This document shows positions 56,183 through 63,553 of a DNA stretch of 64,000 nucleotides, one piece after another. Position numbers and translations under genes: made by a program. The DNA is from Kribbella rubisoli (lineage in GTDB: Bacteria; Actinomycetota; Actinomycetes; Propionibacteriales; Kribbellaceae). The DNA lies in NCBI RefSeq assembly GCF_004217145.1, contig NZ_SHKR01000017.1, positions 62,001-126,000 on the forward strand, written 5' to 3'. Positions within the stretch are counted from its first letter, which is position 1, and the number at the start of each line of letters is the position of its first letter. The notes beneath the pieces were generated by a model. It saw nothing but the letters and a program-made list of their open reading frames with translations. It did not search any database and was not told where the DNA came from.

Positions 56183-56273
56183 CGGATGCCCAGGCCATCA
56201 CAATCACCGACTCGTGCGCTTGCTCCCGCGGTGGGACCCGTGCTCGAGCGCATTGTGATGGCCTGGGGATCCG
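56183..56273. repeat. Long inverted repeat, 22-bp arms
   Basis: Arms at 56183-56204 and 56252-56273 are reverse complements in 21 of 22 positions; the perfect 16-bp cores are CCCAGGCCATCACAAT and ATTGTGATGGCCTGGG. They enclose 47 nt. The right arm ends six bases from the stop of the phytase-like gene and the left arm lies about 75 bp upstream of the oxidase start. It may be a terminator with a long loop, a structured RNA or a small mobile-element remnant. Confidence 0.8.
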
Positions 56274-56279
56274 CCTCGA

Positions 56280-57383
56280 TCAGTGGAGGTTGACGGCCAG
56301 CGAGTAGAAGCGGGTGATCTGGGTCGCGCCGTTGTTGTCGTCGGACATGAGGTACAGCTGGCGCCGGCCGCCCGGCAGGTATCCGCCCAGCGCGAGCGCC
56401 TCGACGTTGTCCAGCAGCGGGTTCGGTTGCGGCTGCTTGGCGACCGCGCCAGACGGCGGGCAGTTCACCAGGTCGAACAGCTGCTTCTTCTGCAGGAAGA
56501 CCTTCTCCGACGCATCCGCCAGCGACGCCACCTTGGTCACGTCGGTCGCGCGGCGCAGCGAGACCGTGAACACGCGGATCGTGTTCCCGACGCCCGCGGT
56601 GAACGTCCGCTCCATCGACACCAGCTCCGTCGGGCTCACCCACGCCAGCTCGACCAGCGCGAGGCCCGGGTCCGGCTTGTAGGCGTACTGCGCGATCGGC
56701 CGGTACTGGTGCCCCGGCAGACCGACGTACCGGATGATCCGGTTCCGCGTCCGGTTGTTGGCGTCCGTGCCGTCCGGCGCGAGCGGACCCTCCATGCCGG
56801 CGAACAACGACAGCCCGTCGCGGCTGACCGCGAGCGACTCGAACGTCGCGTTGCTCGTCGCCTCGCCGGCCGGCGCGACCTGGAACCGGCTCGGGACCGG
56901 CAGCGACGCGATCTCCTTGCCGTCCGACAGCCGGAAGCGGCGGATCGACGGCTCACGCTCCGAGGTCGCGAGGATGGTGCGGTCGCCGCGCTCGACGACG
57001 AGGCCCTCGCCGTCGAAGTCGCCACCGTTGTACGGCGTACCGTCCGGGCGCGTCAGGATCGTCATGCCGTCGACGCGGACCGAGGTCGGCTTGCTGTTGA
57101 CCTTGAGGTCGAACACGCGGGCCGGCGTGGTCCCGACGTTGTCGACCAGCGCGAGCGCGCTGTGCGGCCCTGTGACGTTGAGTGCGGACAGGCCTGCGAC
57201 CGGTTGTCCGTCGAACGTCGTCTTGTCCAGCGCGTCGCTGAACCCGAGGAAGTTCGCATCCGGCGAGCAAGCACTGCCGCCATTACCGCCGCCGTCGTGC
57301 CTTGGGACCGTGGCCGACGCGGTCAGCGTCGTGGTGAGTGCGGTCAGGACAACTGCTGCGGCAAGCGGCTTGTGCCAACGCAT
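56280..57383 (-). CDS. Secreted esterase-like phytase-family protein
   Basis: Exported beta-propeller-type protein of the esterase-like-activity-of-phytase family (PF13449 type), 367 residues. A signal peptide covers about residues 1-31 (AAAVVLTALTTTLTASA). The propeller blades are marked by repeats such as SLFAGMEGPLAPDG and LALGGYLPGGRRQLYLMSDD. ATG 57383 has GAGGAG at seven bases. The natural substrate is unclear; phosphate esters or sugar phosphates are possible. Confidence 0.8.
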   Translation of the reverse strand: MRWHKPLAAAVVLTALTTTLTASATVPRHDGGGNGGSACSPDANFLGFSDALDKTTFDGQPVAGLSALNVTGPHSALALVDNVGTTPARVFDLKVNSKPTSVRVDGMTILTRPDGTPYNGGDFDGEGLVVERGDRTILATSEREPSIRRFRLSDGKEIASLPVPSRFQVAPAGEATSNATFESLAVSRDGLSLFAGMEGPLAPDGTDANNRTRNRIIRYVGLPGHQYRPIAQYAYKPDPGLALVELAWVSPTELVSMERTFTAGVGNTIRVFTVSLRRATDVTKVASLADASEKVFLQKKQLFDLVNCPPSGAVAKQPQPNPLLDNVEALALGGYLPGGRRQLYLMSDDNNGATQITRFYSLAVNLH

Positions 57384-57453
57384 TGCGGGCTCCTCGGTCG
57401 AGACGACAGCTGCGATCAAAACCTATCCTGCGCAACAGCAGTTGAACGCCCGG

Positions 57454-58278
57454 TTACTCACTCACTCCGCGGCTCAGCAGCACGGTGGCGATGAAGGTCC
57501 TGTACAGCTGCAGCGGATCATCGTTGCGCAGAGCAACGACCTTGTCCTCGCGGCGTTCGACGTTCCGCAGTGCGCAGGCCAGTTCGGCGAACGCCCGGCT
57601 GTGGAACCGGACGGTCAGCTCGGCCGGCAGCGTGATGCTCGGCGGCCTGATGTCGCTCAGCCGCGCCAGCGCACGCCGGGCGCCGTCGTGGATGAGCTCC
57701 CGGGCCCGCTCCGGATGCACGGAGAGGGCGGCGTTGTGCGAGATCGAGTCCTTGACGACGACCGACTCGATGTCCGGGCAGAACGGCTGTGCCTCGTCGA
57801 TCGTCACCCGGTCGCCCGAGATCAGTACGACGGGAACGCCGTGCGCGAGCGCTACCAGCGCGTTGATGCCAGCCTCACCGGTGACGACGCCGTTCAGCCG
57901 TACTTCGGCGATCGCGCGCGGGTTGTACGTGTGGTGCAGTACGGAACCAGTCGACCCGGCCGACCCGTGGTACGAGACGAAGAACGCCGCGTCGTACGAA
58001 TCGTCGAGGCCCTCCATCATGTAGAGCGGCTTGTGCTTCCCGGACAGGTAGCTCGCGCGACCGTGCAGCTCGTCGGGACGCAGGTTCTGCATGGTCGAGT
58101 GCGAGTCGTTGACCAGGAACTCCGTACCGCCCGCAGCCATCGCACCGTCGATCGCGGCGTTGACCTCCGCCTGGAGCTGACCCCGGTAGTAGTCGTACTC
58201 CTGGCCCGGCCCGCGACACTGACTCCAGTCGACGACGCCCGCCGTACCCTCCATGTCCGTTGACAAGAAGACCCTCAT
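57454..58278 (-). CDS. M55 D-aminopeptidase (DppA-like)
   Basis: Zinc peptidase of family M55, 274 residues. Metal ligands fit Asp8 and Glu10 in STDMEGTAGV, His60 in NDSHSTM, His104 in SYHGSAG and Glu in TGEAGIN. DppA releases D-Ala from D-amino peptides. The start abuts the glucarate dehydratase stop with no gap, so it is the last gene of a sugar-acid operon, an unexpected place for this enzyme. Whether its substrate is a peptide is open. Confidence 0.88.
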   Translation of the reverse strand: MRVFLSTDMEGTAGVVDWSQCRGPGQEYDYYRGQLQAEVNAAIDGAMAAGGTEFLVNDSHSTMQNLRPDELHGRASYLSGKHKPLYMMEGLDDSYDAAFFVSYHGSAGSTGSVLHHTYNPRAIAEVRLNGVVTGEAGINALVALAHGVPVVLISGDRVTIDEAQPFCPDIESVVVKDSISHNAALSVHPERARELIHDGARRALARLSDIRPPSITLPAELTVRFHSRAFAELACALRNVERREDKVVALRNDDPLQLYRTFIATVLLSRGVSE

Positions 58279-59610
58279 CTAGCGCACCATACAGGGCCTT
58301 TTCGGGTCGAACTCCCAGTCCTCGATGAGGTACTGCATCGCGATCGCGTCGTTGCGTCCGCCGAGCCCATGCTGCAGATACAGCTCGTGCGCCGCGTCCA
58401 GCGCATCACGGTCCAGCTCGACGCCCAGGCCGGGACGTGTGGGTACGGCGATCTCGCCGCCGACGATCTGCAACGGCTCCTTGGTGAGGGCCTGACCGTC
58501 CTGCCAGATCCAGTGCGTGTCGAGCGCCGTGATGTCGCCGGGCGCGGCGGCTCCGACCTGCGTGAACATCGCGAGCGAGATGTCGAAGTGGTTGTTCGAG
58601 TGCGAACCCCAGGTCAGGCCGAAGTCGTTGCAGAGCTGCGCGACCCGCACCGATCCGGCCATCGTCCAGAAATGCGGGTCGGCCAGCGGGATGTCGACCG
58701 CGTCCATCCGGATCGCGTGCGCCAGTTCGCGCCAGTCGGTCGCGATCATGTTGGTCGCCGTCCGCAATCCGGTATACCGCTTGAACTCGGCCATCGTCTC
58801 CCGCCCGGAGAACCCAGGCTCAGCACCGCACGGGTCTTCGACATACGCGAGTACGTCGTCCAGCCCCGAGCAGACTGCGATAGCTTCGCGGACGGACCAC
58901 GCGCCGTTCGGGTCAACCGTGATCCGTGCCGCCGGGAACCGTTCGTGCAGCGCCCGCACCGCGTCGATCTCAACCTGGGCGTCGAACACGCCGCCCTTCA
59001 ACTTGAAGTCCGCAAACCCGTACCGCTCCTGAGCAGCCTCCGCCAAGGCAACGACATCCTCTTGGGTGAGTGCCGGCCGACGCCTCAGCTGCGTCCACTT
59101 GCCACGGCCGCCTCCGTCGCCGTCCTCCGTCTGATAGGGCAGGTCGGTTTGGGCTGAATCGCCTACGTAGAACAAATAGCCCAGCACTGGGACAGCGGTG
59201 CGTTGCTGCCCGTCACCAAGCAGCTCGGCGATTGGTATACCAAGGTGCTGGCCAAGCAGATCCAACAGCGCAGACTCGAGCCCGGTGACCGCGTGAACCG
59301 TCGTGCGCAGGTCGAAGGTCTGTAGTCCGCGCCCATCGCTGTCCCGGCCCGCGAATGTGGTCGAGATGGAGCGGAGCAAGCTCCGATGGTGGCTGAGCTG
59401 GTGGCCGACCAGCAGGGGCGCCGCGTCGCGGATGGTGGACGCGATCTTCTCCCCGCCCGGTACCTCGCCCAGGCCTGTGTTTCCCGAGCTGTCCGTCACG
59501 ATCACAACGTTGCGCGTGAAGAACGGCCCGTGCGCACCGCTGAGGTTGAGCAGCATGCTGTCGTGGCCGGCGACCGGCACGACCTCGACGGACACAACGG
59601 TCGGAGTCAT
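58279..59610 (-). CDS. gudD: Glucarate dehydratase
   Basis: Enolase-superfamily dehydratase that converts D-glucarate (or L-idarate) to 5-keto-4-deoxy-glucarate. All catalytic residues align with E. coli GlucD at an offset of two: Lys203 and Lys205 (FKLKGG), metal ligands Asp233 (VDPNGAW), Glu258 (EDP) and Asn287 (TNM), Asp311 and the base His337 (GSHSNNHFDI). Length is 443 residues. It overlaps the KdgD-type gene by ATGA, so the next pathway step is encoded by the same mRNA. A perfect TGGTATACCA lies at 59233. Confidence 0.92.
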   Translation of the reverse strand: MTPTVVSVEVVPVAGHDSMLLNLSGAHGPFFTRNVVIVTDSSGNTGLGEVPGGEKIASTIRDAAPLLVGHQLSHHRSLLRSISTTFAGRDSDGRGLQTFDLRTTVHAVTGLESALLDLLGQHLGIPIAELLGDGQQRTAVPVLGYLFYVGDSAQTDLPYQTEDGDGGGRGKWTQLRRRPALTQEDVVALAEAAQERYGFADFKLKGGVFDAQVEIDAVRALHERFPAARITVDPNGAWSVREAIAVCSGLDDVLAYVEDPCGAEPGFSGRETMAEFKRYTGLRTATNMIATDWRELAHAIRMDAVDIPLADPHFWTMAGSVRVAQLCNDFGLTWGSHSNNHFDISLAMFTQVGAAAPGDITALDTHWIWQDGQALTKEPLQIVGGEIAVPTRPGLGVELDRDALDAAHELYLQHGLGGRNDAIAMQYLIEDWEFDPKRPCMVR

Positions 59611-60533
59611 TTGACCTTCCCGATCAACTCGGTCAGCTGCGCGAGCTCGTCGTCGGTCAGGTCCTGCAACGGCGGCCGCACCGGCCCCGCCGACCGCCCG
59701 ATCGCGTTCACGCCGGCCTTCACGATCGAAACGGCATACCCCTTCGTCCGGTCGCGGATGTCCAAGTAGGGCAGGACGAACTCGTTGAGCTTTTGGTATA
59801 CCGAAGTACGGTCCTGCGCGACCACGTCCGCGTAGAAGCTGAGCGCGAACTCGGGCACGAAGTTGAAGATCGCCGACGAGTACGTGCTGTACCCGAGCTG
59901 CAGCAGCGGCAGCGCGAACGTCTCGGCCGTCGGCAGGCCGCCGATGTACGTGAGCCGCTCGCCCACCCGCGCGTACGTCCGCGTCATCATCTCGATGTTG
60001 CCGACGCCGTCCTTGAGGCAGACCAGATTCGGATTCCGCTCTACGAGCTGAGCGACCGACGCGTCGTTCAGAATCGCGTTCGCGCGGCTGTACACGGTCA
60101 CGCCGAGGCTGGTGCTTTGGCATACCGCCGACACGTGCTCGATCAGACCGCGCTGCCCCGCCTCGGTCAGGTAGGGCGGAAGCAGCAGGATCCCATCGGC
60201 TCCAGCAGCCTCGGCAGCCTGTGCTCCGGCGATCGCCGTCGCCGTACCGCCGGTCGCCGGGGCGATCACCGGAACCCGGCCGTTCACCTCGGACACGGCC
60301 GCTCGTACGACTGTGTCGATCTCGGCTGTCGTCAGCGAGAAGCCCTCGCCGGTACCGCCCGCGGCGAACAGACCCGCGACGTCGTACTGGCTAAGCCAGG
60401 ACAGGTGCTCGCGGTACGCGGCCTCGTTGAAGCTCAGATCCGGGTGGAAATGCGTCACGGGGAACGAGAGCAGCCCGGTCTTCAGCTGCGCGGCGAGTTC
60501 GCTGGGGGAGTAGCGGGGGGAATTGTCGGTCAC
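59607..60533 (-). CDS. kdgD: 5-dehydro-4-deoxyglucarate dehydratase
   Basis: DapA-family aldolase-fold enzyme that dehydrates and decarboxylates 5-keto-4-deoxyglucarate to 2,5-dioxopentanoate. The Schiff-base Lys174 is in VCLKDGVG and the partner Tyr148 in GVTVYSRAN; the GGTGEGFSLT loop is the family pyruvate site. GTG 60533 is taken because it gives VTDNSPRYSP at the usual N-terminus (308 residues). First gene of the kdgD-gudD-dppA transcript, with a LysR-type operator just upstream. A TGGTATACCG motif is at 59794. Confidence 0.9.
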   Translation of the reverse strand: MTDNSPRYSPSELAAQLKTGLLSFPVTHFHPDLSFNEAAYREHLSWLSQYDVAGLFAAGGTGEGFSLTTAEIDTVVRAAVSEVNGRVPVIAPATGGTATAIAGAQAAEAAGADGILLLPPYLTEAGQRGLIEHVSAVCQSTSLGVTVYSRANAILNDASVAQLVERNPNLVCLKDGVGNIEMMTRTYARVGERLTYIGGLPTAETFALPLLQLGYSTYSSAIFNFVPEFALSFYADVVAQDRTSVYQKLNEFVLPYLDIRDRTKGYAVSIVKAGVNAIGRSAGPVRPPLQDLTDDELAQLTELIGKVK

Positions 60534-60566
60534 ACTCGCCAGCGTAGGAAGAGTCGTGGATACCTG

Positions 60567-60584
60567 TCCAAGATCGATTTTGGA
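60567..60584. promoter_or_regulatory. LysR-type operator upstream of kdgD
   Basis: TCCAAGATCGATTTTGGA is an 18-bp near-palindrome (16 of 18 positions) with T-N11-A character, placed 34 bp before the kdgD start and 1-2 bp from the LysR stop at 60586. It is a natural target for that LysR protein. Confidence 0.6.
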
Positions 60585-60585
60585 T

Positions 60586-61476
60586 CTAGTGATGCTCTGG
60601 GAGCATCGTGAGCACCCGTCGCAGCACCGGACTGGTCGCGTCCCGCCGCCAGATCGCGTGCAGTTCGACCGGGTCGCCGGCACCGGTGCCATCGAGGTCG
60701 AGGTCGCAGTACGCAACGCCCTCCACGCCGAGGCTGCGGGCCGACGCCGGGACGAGCGCGACGCCGCGGCCGGCCGCGACCAGCAGGATCACTGTGAGGA
60801 TCTGCTGCACCCGCTGTTCGATCCGCGGATGCGACTCGGCGAGGAACCGGACCGTCAGCTCGTGGAAGTACCGGGCCTGCGTCGGCGAATAACTGATCAC
60901 CTGCTCACCCGCGAAGTCGCCCGCAGACAACGGTCGCCCGAGCGCCGCCAGTCGATGGTTGCCGGGGACAACGGCACACAGCGGCTCGCGGTATACCACT
61001 CGCGAGTCCAGTACGTCGGTGTCGAACGGCGGCCGTCCCAGACCGAGATCGAGTTCGCCACGCAGCAGGCCGTCGAGCTGAGCGGGTGTCACTCGCTCGT
61101 GCAGGATCACGTCGACGTCCGGCAGTTCCTCGGACATCCGGCGCAGGAGCGGACCGAGCGTACGAATCGCCGACGTCGCGGTGAAGCCGAGGCGTAGCGT
61201 CCCCGCTGCACCCTGGTCGACGCGCCGCGCGAGATCGCCCGCGGTCTCGACCAGCGCAAGTAGCCGGCGAGCCTCGACCAGGAACGCCTGGCCGGCCTCG
61301 GTGAGCTCAACCTTGCGATTGTCGCGTTCGAGCAATCGGGCCCCGACGGCGCGTTCGAGCTTCTGCACCTGCCGGCTCAGCGGCGGCTGAGTCATGTTCA
61401 GCCGTTCCGCGGCCCGGCCGAAGTGCAGTTCCTCGGCGACGGCGACGAAGGCGCTCAGTTGATCGAGCGAGAACAT
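60586..61476 (-). CDS. LysR-family transcriptional regulator
   Basis: LTTR of 296 residues with the N-terminal winged helix (LSAFVAVAEELHFGRAAERL then MTQPPLSRQVQKLERAVGA) and a periplasmic-binding-like effector domain. It lies between the kdgD operon (same strand, 52 bp downstream) and the divergent dehydratase at 61549, so it can govern both. The likely inducer is a sugar diacid or a pathway intermediate. Confidence 0.92.
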   Translation of the reverse strand: MFSLDQLSAFVAVAEELHFGRAAERLNMTQPPLSRQVQKLERAVGARLLERDNRKVELTEAGQAFLVEARRLLALVETAGDLARRVDQGAAGTLRLGFTATSAIRTLGPLLRRMSEELPDVDVILHERVTPAQLDGLLRGELDLGLGRPPFDTDVLDSRVVYREPLCAVVPGNHRLAALGRPLSAGDFAGEQVISYSPTQARYFHELTVRFLAESHPRIEQRVQQILTVILLVAAGRGVALVPASARSLGVEGVAYCDLDLDGTGAGDPVELHAIWRRDATSPVLRRVLTMLPEHH

Positions 61477-61548
61477 GATTCCCGAAAGGTATCACTCGAT
61501 GCCCTATCGGCCTTGGACACGCATGATCAGCGTTCCTAGGCTCGTCCG

Positions 61549-62790
61549 ATGAGCACGGTTGCGCGGATCGAACTGACACCGGTCGCGTTCGCGGATCCGC
61601 CGCTGCTCAACGTATCGGGGGTGCACGAACCGTTCGCACTGCGGACGATCGTGCAGATGTGGACGGACGACGGGCTGGTCGGGCTGGGCGAGACGTACGC
61701 CTCCGACGACCACCTGGCACGGTTGCAGGCTGTCGCCGACGTACTGCCCGGGCTGGACGTGTTCGACCTGAACGGTCTCCGCCGGCGGGTCAGCACCGTG
61801 CTCGCGCCTGGTGGTATACCAAACCACCAAGACCCCGTTGATGTGGTGATGTCCCCATTCGAGGTCGCCCTGCTCGATGCCCAGGGCAAGCAGTTGGGCC
61901 GGCCTGTGGTAGACCTGCTCGGCGGCGCGGTACGGGACGAGGTCTCGTTCAGCGCATACCTGTTCTACAAGTGGGCCGGCCATCCGGGGCGTCCCGGGCA
62001 GGAGCCGGACTCGTGGGCTGAGGCGCTCGATCCGGACGGGATCATGCGGCAGGCGCGAACGATGATCGAGCAGTACGGCTTCACGGCGATCAAGCTGAAG
62101 GGCGGCGTGTTCCCTCCCGAACAGGAAGCCGAGGCCGTCCGCGCGCTGGCCGCGGCGTTCCCGGAACACAAGCTGCGGATCGATCCGAACTGCGCGTGGA
62201 CCGTGGACACCTCGATCCGGCTCGCGCGTGAGCTGTCCGGGATTTTGGAGTACCTCGAGGATCCGACGCCGGGGATCGACGGGATGGCGGAGGTCGCGCA
62301 GCATACCGAGATCCCGCTGGCGACGAACATGTGCGTCGTCGCGTTCGCCCATCTCAAGCCGGCCGTCCTCGCGGATGCCGTGCAGGTCGTGTTGTCGGAC
62401 CATCACTACTGGGGTGGATTGAGGCGGTCGCAGCTCCTGGGCGGGATCTGCGGCATGTTCGGCCTGGGGCTGTCCATGCACTCCAACTCGCACCTCGGCA
62501 TCAGCTTGGCCGCGATGACACATCTGGCCGCGGCAACGCCCAACCTCACGTACGCGTGTGACACCCACTACCCGTGGAAGACCGAGGACGTCATCAAGCC
62601 CGGCGTCCTGTCGTTCGAGTCCGGGAGCGTGCGGGTCCCCAGCGGACCCGGGCTCGGCGTCGAGCTGGACGACGATGCGCTAGGGGAGTTGCACGAGCAG
62701 TACCTCCGCTGCGGCATCCGCAAGCGCGACGACACGACGTACATGCGGACCTTCCACCCGGCCTTCACCCCAAACACCGCCCGCTGGTAG
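61549..62790 (+). CDS. Glucarate-dehydratase-related enolase-superfamily protein
   Basis: A 413-residue enolase-superfamily dehydratase of the GlucD/GlucDRP group. Conserved: Lys182 and Lys184 (IKLKGG), Asp212 (IDPNCAW), Glu237 (EDPTPG), Asn260 (TNM), Asp284 and His311 (SMHSNSHLGIS). The IDPNCAW variant differs from the DPNGAW of true glucarate dehydratase, so a related diacid substrate is likely. It is transcribed away from the LysR gene. A perfect TGGTATACCA is at 61812. Confidence 0.88.
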   Translation: MSTVARIELTPVAFADPPLLNVSGVHEPFALRTIVQMWTDDGLVGLGETYASDDHLARLQAVADVLPGLDVFDLNGLRRRVSTVLAPGGIPNHQDPVDVVMSPFEVALLDAQGKQLGRPVVDLLGGAVRDEVSFSAYLFYKWAGHPGRPGQEPDSWAEALDPDGIMRQARTMIEQYGFTAIKLKGGVFPPEQEAEAVRALAAAFPEHKLRIDPNCAWTVDTSIRLARELSGILEYLEDPTPGIDGMAEVAQHTEIPLATNMCVVAFAHLKPAVLADAVQVVLSDHHYWGGLRRSQLLGGICGMFGLGLSMHSNSHLGISLAAMTHLAAATPNLTYACDTHYPWKTEDVIKPGVLSFESGSVRVPSGPGLGVELDDDALGELHEQYLRCGIRKRDDTTYMRTFHPAFTPNTARW

Positions 62791-62823
62791 CCACGGACGA
62801 CGACCGCCATCCACACTGGCGGG

Positions 62824-62847
62824 CCTGCAGCCGAGCGCTGCGGGTTT
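62824..62847. terminator. Weak hairpin between convergent genes
   Basis: CCTGCAG (62824-62830) can pair with CTGCGGG (62838-62844) with one wobble, followed by TTT, about 34 bp after the dehydratase stop and 25 bp from the GntR stop. A weak terminator for the dehydratase gene. Confidence 0.35.
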
Positions 62848-62869
62848 GGTGGGTCGGTGGCCGGCGGTG

Positions 62870-63553
62870 CTACTCGGGGTGGTGGGTCTGCAGTCGGTGG
62901 CGCGTGCTCGAGAGGTGTACCCGCATCGCCGCGCGTGCCGACTCGGGGTCGGCGTGTTTGATCGCCGCGTGGATGTTCTCGTGCTCGTGGATTACCCGGG
63001 TCAGATGGTCGGGGTCGGACATCTCGTAGGCCGGGTCGAGCCGGGTTCGCGGCAGCATGATCATCATCGGGCCGAGGTCCGCGATCAGGTCGGAGTAGAA
63101 CCGGTTGCCTGAAGCAACCGCTACCTTCAGGTGGAACGCGAAGTCAGCCTCCACCGACCGGGCCGGATCGTCCCCGATTCGCCGGTACTCGTCCAGTGCT
63201 CGCTCGATCCCCTTCAGTTGGTATACCGTCCGTCGGCCCGCGGCCAGCCCGGCGGCCTCACTCTCCACGCCGACACGGAAGTCCATCAGCTCCAGCACGT
63301 CCCGATGCGAGCGCACCTCGCGCAGTCCCGACGTACGCTCCGGAACCTCCAGCACGAACGAGCCGCGGCCCTGGAACGTCTCCACGAGCCCGGCCGCCTG
63401 CAGCCGGGAGACGGCTTCGCGTACGACGGTGCGGCTGACGCCGAACTCCTCGACCAGGCTGTTCTCACCCGGCAGCTTCTCGCCGGGTGCGATCTCCCCG
63501 CTCAGAATTCGTTGCTTCAGCTCCTCAACGATTTGGTATGCCAAACCGCTCAT
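62870..63553 (-). CDS. GntR-family regulator, FCD type
   Basis: Second GntR/FCD regulator, 227 residues, with the winged helix in about residues 5-72 (ENSLVEEFGVSRTVVREAV) and the helical FCD domain after it, with the FAFHLKVAVASGN metal/ligand helix. ATG 63553 overlaps the stop of the upstream dehydratase gene (ATGA). A TGGTATGCCA palindrome at 63534-63543 lies only ten bases inside its own coding start, and another copy is at 63219. Its ligand is probably a sugar acid. Confidence 0.92.
   Translation of the reverse strand: MSGLAYQIVEELKQRILSGEIAPGEKLPGENSLVEEFGVSRTVVREAVSRLQAAGLVETFQGRGSFVLEVPERTSGLREVRSHRDVLELMDFRVGVESEAAGLAAGRRTVYQLKGIERALDEYRRIGDDPARSVEADFAFHLKVAVASGNRFYSDLIADLGPMMIMLPRTRLDPAYEMSDPDHLTRVIHEHENIHAAIKHADPESARAAMRVHLSSTRHRLQTHHPE
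63532..63545. promoter_or_regulatory. Motif copy inside the GntR start region
   Basis: TTTGGTATGCCAAA is a 14-bp palindrome with a single asymmetric centre, located seven codons into the second GntR gene and encoding Leu-Ala-Tyr-Gln. As an autoregulatory operator it would lie just downstream of the start codon. Confidence 0.6.

Larger units (their letters stand above)
40146..63545. repeat. Dispersed GGTATACC/GGCATACC motif family
   Basis: Short palindromic motif repeated in two clusters, 40.1-47.2 and 58.7-63.5 kb. GGTATACC cores start at 41907, 42616, 43943, 47199, 58771, 59234, 59795, 60990, 61813 and 63220. GGCATACC variants (either strand) start near 40147, 43440, 44618, 44718, 46390, 59733, 60119 and 63535. 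All except the first two lie inside genes and occupy all three reading frames. None was seen in the first 40 kb. Read individually from the sequence, so a few more may have been missed. Confidence 0.8.

Noticed and set aside
59731..59741. Weak GGCATACC copy in kdgD
   Set aside because: Counted in the variant list but its flanks (CGG...CCC) are not symmetrical, so it is poor evidence for binding on its own.
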